This document shows positions 29,290-37,460 of a stretch of DNA of 43,634 bases, piece by piece; position 1 is the first letter of the stretch; each line of letters starts with the position of its first letter. The notes beneath the pieces were generated by a model, which worked only from the letters and a program-made list of their open reading frames with translations, did no database searches and was not told where the DNA came from. This DNA is from Stieleria mannarensis (GTDB taxonomy: Bacteria; Planctomycetota; Planctomycetia; Pirellulales; Pirellulaceae), in NCBI RefSeq assembly GCF_014154935.1, contig NZ_JACEHH010000063.1:1-43634 (forward strand), in the 5' to 3' direction. A program made the translations under genes and the position numbers.

Positions 29290-30816
29290 ATGTCGTTCGA
29301 TTCGCCTCGCCGTTTTGATTGGATGCGGCCAGTGGATGCAAGTCCGCTGGCCGTTCTGCGTTTGATCCTGGGCGTGACCTTCTGGTTCTGGGCGACCGAC
29401 TACCTGGCAGACGACCGCTGGCAGGTTCTGTTTGTCAGCCCGAGCCTGCTGTTCAAGTATGCGGGGTTTGAGTGGGTGACGTTGTGGCCCGGCGACGGGA
29501 TTTGGTGGCACTTTCACGTCGCCCGCATCGCGGCGATCGCGTTTGCGATCGGTTTTCTCACACGGATCAACGCTGCGATCCTGGCCGCAACGATGGCATA
29601 TGTGTTGTTGGTCGAACGCCAGATGTACAACAACCACGACTACCTGTTGGCATGCACGGCCATGCTGTGCTGCTTTTTACCCTGCGGCCGCACGCTGTCG
29701 CTGGACCGGATGCTGTTTCGCCGATCCGGCGGCGATCGCAGCATGCGGTTGTGGCAATGGTGGTTGGTCCGCTTTCAACTGGGACTTCCGTATGTGTTTG
29801 GAGGGATCGCCAAGCTCGATTCGGACTGGATCGCCGGTCAGCCGGCCGGATTGTTCGTCAGCTCGCGGGTCGACACGCCCTGGATCGGCCCGCTGTTCAC
29901 GTTGCCGGCCGCCCCATACGTGATGGCCTGGGGCGGATTGCTGTTTGACCTGATGATCGTCCCGGCATTGATGTGGCGAAAGACGCGGTGGATCGCGATC
30001 GTCGCGGCGATGCTGTTTCATTTGACCAACGCAACGATCTTTCAAATCGGCGTGTTCCCCTGGTTCATGCTGGCGACCCTGTTCGTGTTCTTTCCGGTTT
30101 CGTTTGTTCCCAACGTGTTGGGCCGGATCGGCAATGGTATTGGAAAGGCGCCAGACGCCGTTGCCGCCGTCAGATCAGCGCGACACCAACCGGCCCCCAA
30201 GCTGCATCGCGTCGCGATCGCGCTGTCGGTTGCCTATGTCGTGATTCAGTTGCTGCTGCCGCTGCGACCGTGGGTGTTGCCGGGGAACCCGAGTTGGAAC
30301 GAGCGGGGGCAGCGTTTTGCGTGGCGGATGATGCTGCGCCACAAAGATTGTTTGCTCTGGTACAAGGTCCAGACCGCGGACGATTATTTGATCGTGCCGG
30401 CAAAGATCGTGATGACACCCAACCAATTGATGCGCGCGCCGCGAGACCCGGAACTGGTTCGTCAAGCGGCGGTCAAGCTGCAGGATCTGGTCGCGTCGAT
30501 GGGCCAGCCGGGCTGCCAGGTATTCGCGCTGCATCTGGTTTCACTGAACGGTCGTCCCGCCGTGCCGTTGGTCGATCCCGACGTCGATTTAACGCGTGTT
30601 GCTCGCGGCTGGTTTGAAGACGATTGGGTGATCCAAGACCCCGGTCCGTTGCCGCCGACGCCGTGGCGTGTCCCGCTGGACGAGTGGTGGCAACAGATCG
30701 AGATGCCGGCGACCTTTGACGAGATCCGATCAATGCGGCCCAGTGAAGCCGAAGCCGCATATGATCGTCTGGCCGAACAACAACGGGCGATGCAGTCGCC
30801 CTCTACAGCTCTTTGA
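29290..30816 (+). CDS. HTTM-domain protein, vitamin K-dependent carboxylase-like
   Basis: A 508-residue polytopic membrane protein whose first ~300 residues match the HTTM domain of vitamin K-dependent gamma-carboxylases. Two regions equivalent to functional residues in human GGCX, as I recall them, are conserved: NNHDYLL with His116 (GGCX His160), and GGIAKLDSDW with Lys175 (GGCX Lys218, the proposed base). FHLTNATIFQIGVFPWF is also typical. The C-terminal ~200 residues are a soluble domain without recognisable motifs. The start may be TTG 29275, overlapping the upstream stop, or ATG 29290; no clear ribosome binding site exists, suggesting coupling. Bacterial HTTM proteins are widespread and mostly uncharacterised. 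Its 3' end overlaps the convergent DUF1080 gene by 14 bp. Confidence 0.82.
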   Translation: MSFDSPRRFDWMRPVDASPLAVLRLILGVTFWFWATDYLADDRWQVLFVSPSLLFKYAGFEWVTLWPGDGIWWHFHVARIAAIAFAIGFLTRINAAILAATMAYVLLVERQMYNNHDYLLACTAMLCCFLPCGRTLSLDRMLFRRSGGDRSMRLWQWWLVRFQLGLPYVFGGIAKLDSDWIAGQPAGLFVSSRVDTPWIGPLFTLPAAPYVMAWGGLLFDLMIVPALMWRKTRWIAIVAAMLFHLTNATIFQIGVFPWFMLATLFVFFPVSFVPNVLGRIGNGIGKAPDAVAAVRSARHQPAPKLHRVAIALSVAYVVIQLLLPLRPWVLPGNPSWNERGQRFAWRMMLRHKDCLLWYKVQTADDYLIVPAKIVMTPNQLMRAPRDPELVRQAAVKLQDLVASMGQPGCQVFALHLVSLNGRPAVPLVDPDVDLTRVARGWFEDDWVIQDPGPLPPTPWRVPLDEWWQQIEMPATFDEIRSMRPSEAEAAYDRLAEQQRAMQSPSTAL

Positions 30817-31570
30817 CCCGGATGCCGCGCCAGTGCACGATGCCTTTGGCCCCCTTGTGGATTTGCAGGCCGAAGAATCCTTGGGCGTAGGTTCCGTCGT
30901 CCACCCAGTGGGCGACCGGGACGCCGTTGACCCAGGTTTTGATCACGTTGCCCTTGGCGGAAATCGTCAATCGGTTCCAGCCTTCCCGGTCCAACGCCGC
31001 GCGGGCTTGTTTGTGTTCCTTCAGCCAGACAGGGTAAAAGTATCCGCCACAGCTTTGACCGTAGATGCCGCCGTTCCAATAGCGATCGCCGCTGATCCCT
31101 TCCATCTCGGCTTGGGGGCCGAAGACGGTCTCGCCATTCTTGCCGGGTTTGGTTTGAGCGCGAAACATGACGCCCGAGTTTCCGTCGACTTCCCACTTCA
31201 TCTCGCAAGTGAAGATGAAGTCCTTGTAGTCCGTCTTGTCGGTGCTCAGGTAGGTGCTGTTGGATCCGGGCACGACCGTCCCCACCAACACACCGTCTTT
31301 CACTTCGTACTTGCACGTTCCCCCCTTGGGCGACCAACCGGTCAGATCCTCGCCATTGAACAGATCGACAAACCCGTCGGACAAATCCGGTTCCGGGTCG
31401 GTGTTCAACAGCATTTCATCCGGTTTGGGCGCGTTTTGCTGAGACTTGTACTTCTTGTACCAAGCTTCTTGGGCGGGGTCGATCGTCCCGCCATCGGCGA
31501 ATCCGACCGCCGCAAACACGCAAACAAGGGTTCCCTGGACGATCATTGATTGAAGAAAACGTCGCGACAC
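30803..31570 (-). CDS. DUF1080 (3-keto-disaccharide hydrolase-type) secreted protein
   Basis: A 255-residue protein of the DUF1080 concanavalin-like fold, common in planctomycetes, some members of which hydrolyse 3-keto-glycosides. Motifs visible include FVDLFNGEDLTGWSPKGG, SGVMFRAQ, EMEGISGDRYWNGGIYG and GFFGLQIHKG, the canonical DUF1080 set. The start is assigned to GTG 31570, giving signal peptide MSRRFLQSMIVQGTLVC and then VFAAVGFA; ATG 31546 is the alternative. A longer frame to 31936 adds an unlikely Arg/Trp-rich stretch. Periplasmic location is inferred. It is downstream of the BtuF-like gene on the same strand. Confidence 0.88.
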   Translation of the reverse strand: MSRRFLQSMIVQGTLVCVFAAVGFADGGTIDPAQEAWYKKYKSQQNAPKPDEMLLNTDPEPDLSDGFVDLFNGEDLTGWSPKGGTCKYEVKDGVLVGTVVPGSNSTYLSTDKTDYKDFIFTCEMKWEVDGNSGVMFRAQTKPGKNGETVFGPQAEMEGISGDRYWNGGIYGQSCGGYFYPVWLKEHKQARAALDREGWNRLTISAKGNVIKTWVNGVPVAHWVDDGTYAQGFFGLQIHKGAKGIVHWRGIRVKEL

Positions 31571-31700
31571 TTCGGTACTCAAATGACTGGTGAAATAGAA
31601 AGGCAGCGGTCGTCCACGCGACACCCGCTTGGCCCGGCACCAGGATAGTCGATCCGCCGGCGGTCTGTCGTGCCCCGTCCTGCTCCGCGGCCAATCCTGC

Positions 31701-32624
31701 TCAGCTGCCAATCGGAACCGGTCGCCACGCCTCGGGCAATCCGTCACCTCGCGGATGCTCGTCCGGGTGTAGCGTGTGGGCCAGAATTTCCAGACTGTCC
31801 ACCAAACGCGGCCCCGGTCGGTTGAAATAGGCCGAACCGTCGACCACATAGACACGCCCCGCCTGGACACAGCGCAACGTCTGCCAACCGGGATAGGATT
31901 GCAGACCAGGTAAATCGTCCTGCGAGCGTTGCACATCGAACCCGCAACAGGCGATGAACATCACCTCCGGATCCGCCCGCACGACGTTGTTCCAGTCCAC
32001 CGACACCGAACGGGCTCCCGCGGTGCCGATGATGCCTCGTCCGCCGGCAAGTTCCACCAATTCGGGGTTCCAGTGCCCGGCGCTAAACGGCGGGTCGACC
32101 CATTCCAGTAGCATCACCGAAGGCCGACGCGGGATGCGTTGCGAGCGGTCGGCCACGACGCGGATGCGGGTTTTCAATCGATCGACAAACCGCGCCCCGT
32201 CGGACTCACAACCGGCCGCCGCTGCGACTCGGCCGATGCAGTCAAACACGTCGTCCAGACAGGTCGGTTCCAGGTTGATCACTCGGGCGTTGCTGGACAG
32301 TGAACACAACGCCTGGTCGACCTCCTGCTGCGAAACCGCGCAAACATCACACAGGGCTTGCGTCACGATCAAATCCGGTTCGAGAGCCCGCACCAATGGC
32401 ACATCCAGCCGGTACAGTGCCTGTTGCGTTTGCACCTGCTGGCGCACCAGGGCGTCGATCTGGCCGCTCGAAACGTCACCGGGAATCACCGTTCGCGTCA
32501 CTTTGGGAAGGCCAGCAACCGACGCCGGATAATCGCATTCGTGGGACACTCCGACCAACTGCTCGCGCAATCCAAGGGCACAAATGATCTCGGTGGCACT
32601 GGGAAGCAGGGACACGATCCGCAT
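31701..32624 (-). CDS. BtuF-like cobalamin/metal-chelate binding protein
   Basis: A 307-residue helical-backbone periplasmic-binding-protein family member. It starts MRIVSLLPSATEIICALGL and includes SHECDYP and FSAGHWNPELVELAGG, motifs of BtuF/FecB-like proteins. The N-terminus has no export signal: the motif VSLLPSATE begins at residue 4, so this copy may be cytoplasmic, as are several proteins annotated as cobalamin-binding in other genomes. No BtuC or BtuD gene is nearby. It lies 37 bp downstream of a small membrane protein gene on the same strand, so those two may be co-transcribed. The ligand is inferred from family, not shown. Confidence 0.8.
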   Translation of the reverse strand: MRIVSLLPSATEIICALGLREQLVGVSHECDYPASVAGLPKVTRTVIPGDVSSGQIDALVRQQVQTQQALYRLDVPLVRALEPDLIVTQALCDVCAVSQQEVDQALCSLSSNARVINLEPTCLDDVFDCIGRVAAAAGCESDGARFVDRLKTRIRVVADRSQRIPRRPSVMLLEWVDPPFSAGHWNPELVELAGGRGIIGTAGARSVSVDWNNVVRADPEVMFIACCGFDVQRSQDDLPGLQSYPGWQTLRCVQAGRVYVVDGSAYFNRPGPRLVDSLEILAHTLHPDEHPRGDGLPEAWRPVPIGS

Positions 32625-32661
32625 GAAGACGGGCTACCGAAAAGGGGACGGGGGTTGATTA

Positions 32662-33384
32662 TCAAATCCGCACCAACATGTTCAGCGTGAACGAACCGTA
32701 GACGGAGATCAAGAGCACAAGGACACAATAGGCGATGGCGTGTTTCGGTCCCAGGCGGATGATCCAGAGGCCGAGGGCGAGTTCCAGCGTCGAGATCAGG
32801 ATCGACAGCCACGTCAGTTCCTGAATGTGCTGGCCGATCACAAAATGGCCGGCAAGCAGCGTCACGAAAAACGCCGGCAAGCCGGCGGCGAGCATCGCCA
32901 GGGCGGCCCCGATGCCGGGCAACCCGTTAAAAACAGCGACCCAGGCAAACGGAAGATGCATGCAAGCGAGCAGGGTCACCGCCGGCAGACGGGGCGAGCG
33001 GCCACGTATCCAACCCCACACCGCAACTGCCCAGACCAAGCCCGAAACGGTGTAGCTGGTCGCGGATGGAAATGTCATGATTCCCGCGGAAATCACCGCG
33101 GCGATGGCCGTGATTCCCACCAGCGCGCCGAGGGAAAATTGCGTCGGTCCGGTTCGATCGCCGTGCCGTGAATCGGGGCGAAGCGGCAGCCAGGGCAATG
33201 CCAACCAAACGCCAACCGAGGCGAGGAGCAAGCCGAACGCGGTCCATCCGATGACCGGTGCCGGCCGACTTTGATCCGCCCCCGTCCAATCGTAAAAATC
33301 AGGGATGAACCAGCCGACCGCCAGGCTGATCCCGATCAGCAGCGGAAAGACACAATTCCTTGGGAGCTGAATTCGCTTTGGCAT
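32662..33384 (-). CDS. Hypothetical polytopic membrane protein
   Basis: A 240-residue protein with about seven hydrophobic segments (for example around 12-30, 45-66, 87-108, 112-130, 136-155, 160-182, 190-235). The N-terminus MPKRIQLPRNC is basic. The charged stretch at about 68-84 (RPDSRHGDRTGPTQ) is a cytoplasmic or periplasmic loop. I do not recognise the family. The ATG is at 33384. It is divergent from the MFS gene, with a 259-bp gap that contains a short hairpin repeat. Confidence 0.68.
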   Translation of the reverse strand: MPKRIQLPRNCVFPLLIGISLAVGWFIPDFYDWTGADQSRPAPVIGWTAFGLLLASVGVWLALPWLPLRPDSRHGDRTGPTQFSLGALVGITAIAAVISAGIMTFPSATSYTVSGLVWAVAVWGWIRGRSPRLPAVTLLACMHLPFAWVAVFNGLPGIGAALAMLAAGLPAFFVTLLAGHFVIGQHIQELTWLSILISTLELALGLWIIRLGPKHAIAYCVLVLLISVYGSFTLNMLVRI

Positions 33385-33431
33385 GCCGACACAGAGCCCA
33401 TTGCGGCGGATCGGTTGCGAGAAAAATGTGG

Positions 33432-33450
33432 GACAGGCTTCCAGCCTGTC
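33432..33450. repeat. Short perfect hairpin in intergenic repeat sequence
   Basis: GACAGGCT-TCC-AGCCTGTC is a perfect 8-bp stem with 3-nt loop. The surrounding ~90 bp (about 33430-33520) has the wording of an interspersed non-coding repeat often seen in planctomycetes, as I recall it; no second full copy is in this window. It lies between the divergent membrane protein and MFS genes. Confidence 0.45.
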
Positions 33451-33643
33451 AACGCTCCACCGACGGGCTAAAACTCTATCCTACCGCTGCTTCGCGGCGT
33501 CCCCTCGCTTCTCCGGCAGGTTTTTCAGACCTGGGTTGCCCAGCGGAAAACGTCGCCTATAACGTTCACCACCGGCAACCACGGCGACACGGACGGCCGT
33601 CGACGTTCATGATCTGAATCGCATTGCAATCACGGAGAATCGG

Positions 33644-35017
33644 TTGAACGCGCAGTTGGAAAACGGAATTGTTCAAGGACGGCGACTGCGCGGTGACTTG
33701 AGTGCCAGCATGATCGACGGCGCCGCATTTGGCGGCATGGTCGGCTTCGGTGAAACCTACATCGCGGCGTTCGCGTTGGCCGTCGGGTTGGGCGAGATGT
33801 CGGCCGGGATGGTCAGCAGTTTGCCGTTGATCGCCGGCGGGCTGATGCAACTGACGTCACCCACCGCGATTCGTGTTTTGAAATCGCACAAACGTTGGGT
33901 GGTGCTCTGCGCGTTCCTGCAGGCGTCGACGTTCATCCCGCTGTTGATTGCGGCGCTGTTGGGTTCGATCGACGCGGTGACGTTGCTGTTGGTGGTGTCG
34001 ATCTACTGGGGGACGGGGCTGGCCACCGGCCCGGCGTGGAACACTTGGATCGGCACGATCGTCCCGCGGCCGATTCGGGCACGCTACTTTGCCCATCGCA
34101 CCCGCGTTTCCCAAGCTTGTGTGTTCGCGGGGTTCTTAATCGGCGGGGTCTTGTTGCAATCGCTGACGGCGTTGGAACTGGGTTCGGTGGCGTTTGCGAT
34201 TTTGTTCGGCGTGGCGGGCGTTTGTCGTTTGGTTTCGACGTGGATGTTGATCAAACAGAGTGAACCGGTGCCGCTGCCACCGGGGATGCGTGCGATCCCC
34301 TGGAAACGGGTCTTTCATCATCTGCGAGCCAGCAGCGGAGGGAAATTGCTGGTTTACCTGTTTGCCGTTCAGGCGGCGGTGCAAATGTCCGGCCCCTTCT
34401 TTACCCCGTTCATGTTGACCAAACTCGAATTCTCCTACGGCGAGTTGTCGGGATTGTTTTCGATCGCGTTTTTGGCCAAAGTCGTCTCGCTTTCGTTTTG
34501 GGGGCGTGTGGCCAACAAGTTGGGAGCCAAGACCCTACTTTGGATCGGCAGTTTGGGGATTGTCCCGATCAGCGTTCTGTGGGTGGTGTCGCAGCACTAC
34601 GCCTGGCTGGCCGCGGCCCAGACGCTCAGCGGTGTGTTTTGGGCGTCTTATGAACTCGCCTTTTTCTTGCTTTTCTTCGAATCGATCGCGGAGGAAGAAC
34701 GGACCAGTGTGCTGACGATCTATAATCTGCTCAACACTGCTGCCTGGGTGTCGGGATCGCTTCTCGGCGGTGCGTTGTTGTACCACTATGAAATGAGTTT
34801 CAACGGGTACCTGATTCTGTTCGCGCTCTCGTCGCTCGGGCGGTTGTTTGCGTTGCCGCTTCTACTGCGGGTGCCGCATTTGATCGTGGACTCCGATGAG
34901 ATGGGCGTGCGAACCGTTGCCGTCCGGCCCGGATCGGCCTCGCTGGACACCCCGGTGCTGGCCAGTCTGCCCGATCAGACGGGCGACGAAACGGTGCGAC
35001 ATGAGAAGGGCCAATGA
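33644..35017 (+). CDS. Major facilitator superfamily transporter
   Basis: A 457-residue transporter with about 12 hydrophobic segments in two halves, separated near residues 205-230 by a hydrophilic loop (KQSEPVPLPPGMRAIPWK). A conserved loop motif follows the fourth helix (RARYFAHRTRV), resembling the MFS RxGRR/RxxxG region in position. The start is TTG at 33644, with GGAG at suitable spacing; no in-frame ATG is better. The C-terminal 40 residues are soluble. It precedes the GH32-like gene by 21 bp and the M42-like peptidase gene follows, so uptake of a sugar or peptide breakdown product is inferred. The substrate is unknown. Confidence 0.85.
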   Translation: MNAQLENGIVQGRRLRGDLSASMIDGAAFGGMVGFGETYIAAFALAVGLGEMSAGMVSSLPLIAGGLMQLTSPTAIRVLKSHKRWVVLCAFLQASTFIPLLIAALLGSIDAVTLLLVVSIYWGTGLATGPAWNTWIGTIVPRPIRARYFAHRTRVSQACVFAGFLIGGVLLQSLTALELGSVAFAILFGVAGVCRLVSTWMLIKQSEPVPLPPGMRAIPWKRVFHHLRASSGGKLLVYLFAVQAAVQMSGPFFTPFMLTKLEFSYGELSGLFSIAFLAKVVSLSFWGRVANKLGAKTLLWIGSLGIVPISVLWVVSQHYAWLAAAQTLSGVFWASYELAFFLLFFESIAEEERTSVLTIYNLLNTAAWVSGSLLGGALLYHYEMSFNGYLILFALSSLGRLFALPLLLRVPHLIVDSDEMGVRTVAVRPGSASLDTPVLASLPDQTGDETVRHEKGQ

Positions 35018-35038
35018 CGATTGACACGAGGAAAACCG

Positions 35039-37423
35039 GTGGTTCGCTTGGCAATCCTAAAATCCAATTGGAACAACGCACTCGCGGCCATGTTGGTTCT
35101 CGCCGTCGGCTGCTCGAAGGCTGAAACCGAAGCGAACCCCCGGCCCGAGGACATACTTGACAATGCGATCGCTGTTTGGCATCTGCGCACGCTCGATGAT
35201 GCGACCAAGGTGAACAGTTCGTTAACGGCTCACGGCGAAACCGGTCTGGGAAATCGATTGGAGCGCGGCGACTTGGAGGAATCGTTGTCGCGCGGCGGTG
35301 ACGGCTTTGTCGCGCAGCTCTCCGGTGGTTGGTTTGATGCCGGGAGTGGTTCGGGGCGAGAACTGGACCTCAAGGGCGACCAATTCACCGCATTGATCCG
35401 GCTGAAGTGTGACGCGCCGAGTCTTTGGTCGACGCGCGGCTTCTTCACAAAGGGAGGTGGTCATGATCAGTTGATTTTCAATTTTTTCTCCCATGACTTC
35501 GATCAAGGGCCCGATGCAATGCGGATCGGATGTGAGATCGGCATCGATGGGCTGTCGGGGCTCGGCGGTCAAGTCTCCGCTCCGGTCCGACAGATCGGGC
35601 CGACCGAGTGGCACGATTACCTGGTGCGGTATGACGGGAACGAGTTGGTCTTGTTTATTGACGGCGTGGCGATGCAACGCACTCCCGTCTCGGGCCGATT
35701 GCGTCAGGGGAATATCCAACCGATGTGTCTGGCCACCGGTAGTGCCAACGACGTGCCGTTTGCGTGCTGGATCGACCACGCCGCCGTCTGGGACCGGGCG
35801 CTGGACGATGCAGACGTGCGAACCCTGTCCGGTGGCACAGCACAGGTTCTCAAGATGCAACGCCGATTTGACGCCTGGGTCGCACCGCCTCCGCGTCCGC
35901 CGATCAGCGAATTGACGAAGCGTGCGCGAGAGTTAGAGTCGGTAAAACTATCCGATCCGCATCGCCCCCGGTATCACCTGATGCACTTTGAGGGTGGCGA
36001 CATTATGCCGGGCGATCCCAATGGAGCGATCTATTGGAACGGTCGTTATCACCTGTTCTACATCTTCCAACGTCATCGATCAGAAGCGCAGCCGCCGGTG
36101 CATTGCTGGGGGCATGCATCGAGCATCGATTTGGTGCATTGGGAGCATCATCCCACCGCCCTGGATGTCGCCCCCACTGACCCCGATCGCGGCATCTACA
36201 GCGGAAACGCGTTGGTCGGCCGAGACGGAATTCCGATCTTGGTCTATCACGGGGTGGGGATTGGCAACTGCAGTGCAACCGCTCTGGATGATGAATTGAT
36301 TCGTTGGCGCAAATCGGAATTCAATCCCTTGGTCGCCATTCCGGCCAAGGACGACCCGGCGTATGGCAAGTTTGATTCCTGGGATCCGCATGTGTGGCTG
36401 GAAAACGATACGTATTACGCCATCTTTGGAGGCAATCCGCAAACCGGCGCGCCGCCGGCGTTGTTTCGCGGCGGCGAGCTGGAGGACTTGAATTACGTCG
36501 GCCCGTTCCTTCCCGGCGACCGCTGGAGTCAACCGGATGAAGACGTCTCTTGCCCGGATTTCTTCTCGATCGGGCCCCGGGACATGCCCCGGCACCTGCT
36601 GCTGTGCATCAGCCATCTGCGTGGAGCTCGCTATTTTTTGGGAAGCTGGAACGAGGACCGGTTTCTTCCCGAATCGCATGGCCGAATGAATTGGCCCGGC
36701 GGATGCTTCTTTGCCCTTGAAACATTACTTGACAACCACGGCAGGCGGATCCTGTGGGGCTGGTGTCTCGACCAACGCCCGCGATCGATGCGTTCTGCAT
36801 CGGCCGGAACCGGGGTGATGAGTCTACCTCGTGTGCTTACGTTGGATGCCGCCGGTCGTCTTCAAATCGATCCGGTCGAGGAGCTGATACGTTTGCGGAT
36901 CAATCCGGTTTCAATCGCGAAATTAGCGTTGGAATCGGACAGCGAAAAACCATTGCCGCAAATCAGCGGCGACAGTCTGGAAATTCAAGTTGAATTCCCG
37001 GCCGACATTCGCGGGCGCGTCGGAATCAAGGTTCGACGTTCGCCCGGCGATGCCGAAGCGACATTGATCCTTTATGATCCACTTGATGCCTCGCTCACGA
37101 TCGATGTGAGCAAGTCAAGTCTGGATCCGGCGATCCGCTATCAAAGCTGGTGCCTGGTCCGGCCCAGTGACCCCGACGATGCGGATCGTTCGGTCACACG
37201 GCAAACGGCCCCGTTATCGCTGGACCCGGGCGAACCGTTGCGGCTGCACATTTTTGTCGATCGCTCGATGCTGGAAGTTTTTGCCAACCATCGTCAATGC
37301 ATGACGCAACGAATCTGGCCGACGCGAGCCGATGCCAAGGGCGTCTCGCTCGTCAACGAAGGTTCCACGGCTGTGGACGTGACCGTCAAGGCATGGGAAA
37401 TGGCCGCTTCGAATCGGAACTGA
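35039..37423 (+). CDS. GH32-like lipoprotein with LamG-like domain, altered active site
   Basis: A 794-residue protein. GTG 35039, preceded by GAGGA, gives signal MVRLAILKSNWNNALAAMLV with lipobox LAVGC (Cys25). Residues about 45-255 resemble a LamG/concanavalin jelly-roll. A five-bladed propeller like GH32 follows. The nucleophile region is DPNG (Asp326), the second acidic motif is SWDPHVW (Asp449, equivalent to RDP), and the third, normally ECPD, reads DEDVSCPD: Ser504 stands where the acid/base Glu is expected, with Glu501 three residues earlier. A C-terminal beta-sandwich carries DRSMLEVFANHRQC, typical of GH32. Surface fructan processing would be expected, but the altered motif may mean binding only. 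The gene sits between MFS and peptidase genes. Confidence 0.83.
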   Translation: MVRLAILKSNWNNALAAMLVLAVGCSKAETEANPRPEDILDNAIAVWHLRTLDDATKVNSSLTAHGETGLGNRLERGDLEESLSRGGDGFVAQLSGGWFDAGSGSGRELDLKGDQFTALIRLKCDAPSLWSTRGFFTKGGGHDQLIFNFFSHDFDQGPDAMRIGCEIGIDGLSGLGGQVSAPVRQIGPTEWHDYLVRYDGNELVLFIDGVAMQRTPVSGRLRQGNIQPMCLATGSANDVPFACWIDHAAVWDRALDDADVRTLSGGTAQVLKMQRRFDAWVAPPPRPPISELTKRARELESVKLSDPHRPRYHLMHFEGGDIMPGDPNGAIYWNGRYHLFYIFQRHRSEAQPPVHCWGHASSIDLVHWEHHPTALDVAPTDPDRGIYSGNALVGRDGIPILVYHGVGIGNCSATALDDELIRWRKSEFNPLVAIPAKDDPAYGKFDSWDPHVWLENDTYYAIFGGNPQTGAPPALFRGGELEDLNYVGPFLPGDRWSQPDEDVSCPDFFSIGPRDMPRHLLLCISHLRGARYFLGSWNEDRFLPESHGRMNWPGGCFFALETLLDNHGRRILWGWCLDQRPRSMRSASAGTGVMSLPRVLTLDAAGRLQIDPVEELIRLRINPVSIAKLALESDSEKPLPQISGDSLEIQVEFPADIRGRVGIKVRRSPGDAEATLILYDPLDASLTIDVSKSSLDPAIRYQSWCLVRPSDPDDADRSVTRQTAPLSLDPGEPLRLHIFVDRSMLEVFANHRQCMTQRIWPTRADAKGVSLVNEGSTAVDVTVKAWEMAASNRN

Positions 37424-37460
37424 TCCCGGTTTCAATCAGGACTCGCACTACGGCAATTCG

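Noticed and set aside
31571..31936. N-terminal extension of the DUF1080 gene
   Set aside because: The added 122 residues are Arg/Trp-rich and overlap the end of the BtuF-like gene. The GTG at 31570 opens directly onto a signal peptide.
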